Shown piece after piece: positions 60,089-64,000 of a stretch of DNA of 64,000 bases. The position numbers and the translations under genes are program-made. The notes below the pieces were generated by a model. That model did not search any database and was not told where the DNA came from. It saw only the letters and a program-made list of their open reading frames with translations. Source of the stretch: Whalleya microplaca (taxonomy: Eukaryota; Ascomycota; Sordariomycetes; Xylariales; Xylariaceae); the NCBI GenBank assembly GCA_022497155.1, contig MU385733.1:248001-312000 (forward strand), read 5' to 3'. Position 1 is the first letter of the stretch. Each line of letters begins with the position of its first letter.

Positions 60089-62436
60089 ATGGCCTCCGAT
60101 CCAGCCGAGTCAACGGCCTCCCAAGCCGGGCCCGACTCAAACGTGTTCACTTTGCAAGTTATATCACCCTCGTTCGGTGTGCCACAGCCCCTGGCGCTTC
60201 ACGAATTACCTGCCAATTCTACCGTACGCCAACTGAAAGAGAGGATTCGAAACGCCGTTCCTGCGAAGCCGACAGATCAGGCTCAGCGGCTTATTCACAG
60301 GGGGCGTCTGTTAGCTCGCGACAGCGAGACTATGCAGCAAGTGTTTGGAGAAGAAGCGGTACGTAATCTACTGCCGCACAAGGTTGGCTAGTTGACCAGA
60401 CCTCTAATCGAGTTGTGATATAGCTTCGTTCTACAGAACACCAAACATTGCATCTGGTGCTACGGGATCTATCCGACGGCCGAACCTCGTCCACGCCCAT
60501 TGCGACACCCACTCCTACTATCCCAGCTTCGAACCAGTCTCCTGCTCCAGGCCAACCGCCGGCAGGAGCCCATGTCCATGCGCAGCCACACCAGCAGCAA
60601 CATCAGCACCACCATCACCCAAATCACTTCCACCCACAGCCTCAAGTACGGATTGGAGGAACGGCTTTCCCTAATGTTGCGTTCGGCTTCCCTCAAGGTG
60701 CCATATCTGGAATGGCTACTACTGGCCAAACGTTCAACCCTCCCGGTCTTACGCCCCAGCAGTATAGTCAATGGGTGCAGGCTATGAATGCGCACAACGG
60801 AATAATCAACCAAAACCAGCCAAATCAAAGAACACAAGGCGCAAACACACCGGGTCGGACAGCCTCGCCCTTCCAGCCAGGTGCCACGCGCACAGTGGTT
60901 CGTGAAGGAGTTGGGCCCAATGGCGCACAATGGCGCATCACTGTGAACGAGTCAGTGTCCAACCCGTTGCAACAACCAGGGAGAACGGGTTCGCCTTTCT
61001 CGCCGGGCAACATTCCAAATATCTGGGGTCCTCAACCACGCTCTGTTCCAAATGGACCAAATGGAGGACAACTGTCAGGCAATGACCTACAAAATATTCT
61101 GCGAACAGCAGACGCGGGCCCGGCGACGAGAGTCATAACTGATGCTATGCGCAGAAATGCGAGCACTTCTTCCTTGGCAAACCTCGCAAGCAGTCAAGCT
61201 CATCATCCTATTCCACCTGGAGTCACTACGCCGTTGGTTCCTTCTCGGGGCGGCAGTGCTGCTGGTACCCCTGATCCGCTCAGAGCAGCAGGCCACCCTA
61301 GAACCGTCCCAAGAAGCCAGTCACAGCCACCATTATCATCCCAAGGTAGCCCAGAGGTGTACATTTTGTCTTCCCCTAGTGGGCCACGTGCACTGCTATT
61401 TAGCGGTAACATGGATACCTACTTTAGCCCTCAACCCAGAATGCCCAACCAGCCTATGGGTATACCACTTCCTCAGCGGCCGTTCCCCACTACGTTTACG
61501 AACACCTTCAACCAGCAGTATACAGTGCCACTTCAAACTCGCCAGCCGTCCACCCAGCCCTTAGGCGGACGCCAAAACGTACCTCACCCCCCAGCAACCC
61601 ATACACCTCAGCCGCAACAACCTCAAGGCCAAGCACAGCAAGGCTTGCCGCACCCACCGCAGGCATTGCCTCAGCTAGGACATGCCATGGCCCGTGCCGA
61701 CCATCCACAAGTGCAAGCAATTAGGATAGCTCAGCTGTGGCCTCACATATGGATGATAATCCGCCTAGGTCTCTTTATTTGGTGGTTTACATCGCCAAGT
61801 TCAAGTTGGGCCCGATGGATGACTGTCATATCCATTGCAATCATTCTATTCCTCGTCAACACGGGGCTGTTGGCTCCCGTCGTCGACCAGTTCTGGGTTC
61901 CTCTTCGCCGACATCTTGAGGGCCTGCTGCCTCTCGCCGACGGCCATCACCACCGTGGACGAGCCCAGAGGAGAGCTGGGGGTGCTCAGGGCGCCAACGG
62001 CGGCGCTGCGGACCCGGGACAGCACCGGGATCCGAACCCGGCAGACGCGGCCGTGAGGTTGGTTCAGCAACGACGTGACGCGAATGCCAACTGGTTGATG
62101 AACCAGGTCAGAAGACTGGAACGTGCCGGGATCCTGTTCCTCGCTAGTATCGCCCCAGGAGTCGCCGAGAGGCACATCGCGCAGATGGAGAGAGATCAGA
62201 ATGAGCGACGACGGCGCGAAGCAGAGGCCGAGGCCGCTGCTGCCGCCGCCGCCGCCGCCGCTGCTGCTGCTGAGGCTGAGAATCGAGAGGGGTCGGAAGG
62301 CGCTGACCACAATGCCGAGAACGGAGGTCCTGCTGGCAACGGAGACTCGGGGAGCCAAGCTCAAACCCCCGCCGGCGATGAGGGGGAGAACGGGAGGAGA
62401 CGAGCTGCTGCAGACGAGCCGCTTATTGCTGTGTAG
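60089..62436 (+). CDS. HERP-like ubiquitin-domain ER membrane protein
   Basis: Exons 60089-60358 and 60424-62436 encode 760 aa. A ubiquitin-like domain covers about residues 19-105 (FTLQVISPSFG, STVRQLKERIRNAVP, AQRLIHRGRLL). A long Pro/Gln/His-rich disordered linker follows, with HQQQHQHHHHPNH and repeated GRTxSPFxPG units. Two closely spaced hydrophobic segments near residues 527-575 (WPHIWMIIRLGLFIWWF and MTVISIAIILFLVNTGLL) form a membrane hairpin, as in HERP/Usa1 proteins that organise the Hrd1 ubiquitin ligase in ER-associated degradation. The C-terminus has a coiled charged stretch ending in a polyalanine run. A tentative role in ERAD is inferred from this domain order. The start lies in the favourable context gaccatggc. 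Confidence 0.88.
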
Positions 62437-63701
62437 ATGTAATAGATGGGGAGGGGAAGACAGATAATGATACCAAGTCGCTGGGGTCGATATGGGCAGG
62501 GCATGGCATGGCATGGCATGGCATGGCAGACGACGACGGATGATAACGGACCACGACGGGGGGGGCTTGCTTGAGTTCCATCAGGGGGAAACAAAACGAA
62601 TCATGCCACCTTCCCCTAGCTCTCTCTCCAAAGAAAAAGAAAATGAAAGAAAGATAAAAATTTACGTAGTTGGGATAAATTGTCGTCGTTCGTCGTCAAC
62701 TAAATAGGTAGGGCAGGCAGACAGACATTCATCTACAGATAGCTGGATGGGTGGATGCAAGGATGCATGTAGGAACTCGATCTGTGGTGGCAGGTGGCTG
62801 ATTGATTACGGGATACCTTTGTTGTTCAAGTTTTTAAAAAGCGGTTAGGGTGTGTATGTATGAGTATTTGCCTACTTAGATAAAAGTGATCTCAAGATAG
62901 GGGTTGTGTATTTGGTGTTTTGGTATCATGCCAATCTATCTTTCCGGTTCAAAGGTGTTTAGATGAGTGATTCGGTTCATGTATACTATGGCTTAGATAC
63001 TCCTTAGTATGCCGCCAGGGAAAGGGGGTTTTCACTGTAGCGTGGAACGGAATGCGGGTGGAAGTTGTAATGATACACGTACACTACCTATATGAACATA
63101 TCCAACGAGATCTAAGATTCGAAGGTTCCGCGCAAAGTGATAAGTGAGATTGGAGCTATCTATATGCCCAGGATAGCAGTGTCTCTTGTGACCTTGCTTC
63201 TAGGGTAAAACTTACATACCTACATAGACATCTACCTACGAAACCCCATGAGCCTTTTTTATCTTCAACCACGGAATATAATCAGATATCTCTACGATAC
63301 TTCAACTCTAGACCACACCTAGACTAAACCCAAGTCAACACCCAAGCGTGCATTGCCCCTTGAATCTCCAAAACGCAGCTTTTACCTGATATATCCACAC
63401 ATAAGTTGATCACATAGCACCAAAATCACAAGTCTTAATGGTTGAACTCTCAATTCGGATACTTCAATACTCATAACACTACTGTAGCCTAATGCTGTCT
63501 GTTTGTTTCGAAAAAAGGAGGCGATTGCTATGCCCATGTTTCTTTCTTTCTTTCTTTTCTCTCTCCCCTCTAGCCCCATTTGGCCCCCTCTGCTGCTTCC
63601 TTCTATGTACATACATACATACACAACCAGCCAAGCCAACCAACCTGGTGACACCCATCAAAATCAAATGATTTTCAGACATTATTTTGCTTTGCCTTGT
63701 C
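62437..63701. other. Convergent spacer, no gene seen
   Basis: 1.3 kb between converging stops. Holds a GCATG pentamer array, a G run near 62558, a TTTC-rich tract near 63540-63556 and an (ACAT)n run near 63608-63622. Confidence 0.55.
62501..62527 (+). repeat. (GCATG)5 pentanucleotide repeat
   Basis: Five perfect GCATG units and a partial sixth in the 3' flank of the HERP-like gene. Confidence 0.9.
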
Positions 63702-64000
63702 TTACTCGTCCATGACCGAGGCGAACTTGTCCAACATGCTCTGCTGGATGTTCTCGTACTGTAGGCAGAAAAGTCAGTAAACATGTTTAACAAGCATACA
63801 AATAATAGTTCTGGTAAACATACCTTCTTGCTAACAGCCTCCTGGCCCTCGCCAGGCAGCTCGAACTTGAGCCCGCGGAGCTGGGCCTGCAGGTCACCCG
63901 TGGCCTCGCGGACCTTGGACCAGCTCTGGCCCTGGGCGATGGCCTTCTGGGCCTCGTCGTGGAAGCCCATCATGAGCTTCATCATCCACTCGGTCTTCCA
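63702..64000 (-). CDS. vma-1: V-type H+-ATPase catalytic subunit A, C-terminal end only
   Basis: Two exons are visible: from the window edge to 63834, and 63758-63702, separated by a 75-bp intron. The gene continues beyond the right edge. The translated end contains WKTEWMMKLMMGFHDEAQKA, SWSKVREATGDLQAQLRGLK and the last exon QQSMLDKFASVMDE. This matches the helical C-terminal domain of subunit A as I recall it from Neurospora vma-1 and aligns with yeast Vma1 (IRDHMGD...MKF...DP...NAF). Subunit A binds and hydrolyses ATP in the V1 sector of the proton pump that acidifies vacuoles. The catalytic P-loop part lies outside the window, so the call rests on this C-terminal match alone. Confidence 0.8.

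Noticed and set aside
62025..62046. tRNA-like GGTTCGGATCCC on the minus strand
   Set aside because: Lies inside the HERP-like coding sequence; GC-rich coincidence.

Overview
The window reads as nuclear chromosome sequence of a filamentous ascomycete (Pezizomycotina, most likely a Sordariomycete). Genes are split by short introns (about 50-110 bp) with GTAAGT-like donors, branch sites such as gctaac, and acceptors ending ag. Almost every product is a fungal housekeeping protein. Intergenic DNA is rich in TACCTA/TAGGTA and TACATACATAC tracts. There are no operons, prophages, CRISPR arrays, rRNAs or convincing tRNAs. Exon models were built by hand. All complete spliced frames divide by three except PWP2, which is one base too long. 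The BCS1-like model needs a suspiciously short intron.

Layout, left to right: BCS1-like AAA ATPase (-, cut by the left edge); PWP2 U3 snoRNP protein (-) divergent from a CDC12-type septin (+); a mitochondrial PDK/BCKDK-family kinase (-) divergent from a UBP15/USP7-type deubiquitinase (+). A looser stretch (17-28 kb) follows, holding an SRPK-like kinase with a C-terminal membrane anchor (-), a questin oxidase-like gene (+) and a cytosolic asparaginase with ankyrin repeats (-). Next come a beta-propeller inositol-polyphosphate 5-phosphatase (-), a small membrane protein (+), a CID/RS-domain splicing-type protein (+), transportin/Kap104 (-), a PAC4-type proteasome chaperone (-), carnosine N-methyltransferase (+), an SDR oxidoreductase (-), the TFIIIC Sfc1/Tfc1 subunit (-), a PP2A B56 subunit (+), mitochondrial phosphatidylserine decarboxylase (-), a HERP-like ERAD membrane protein (+) and the C-terminus of V-ATPase subunit A (-, cut by the right edge).

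The genes do not form one pathway. Several serve mitochondria (BCS1-like, PDK-like, PSD1), ubiquitin/proteasome work (UBP15, PAC4, HERP) and cytokinesis or polarity (septin, B56). Many neighbours are head-to-head and probably share promoter regions. I found no clear undescribed system. The most unusual area is the 17-28 kb accessory-looking stretch. The most checkable oddities are the two problematic N-terminal gene models and the repeated CCTAGGTA motif in spacers.
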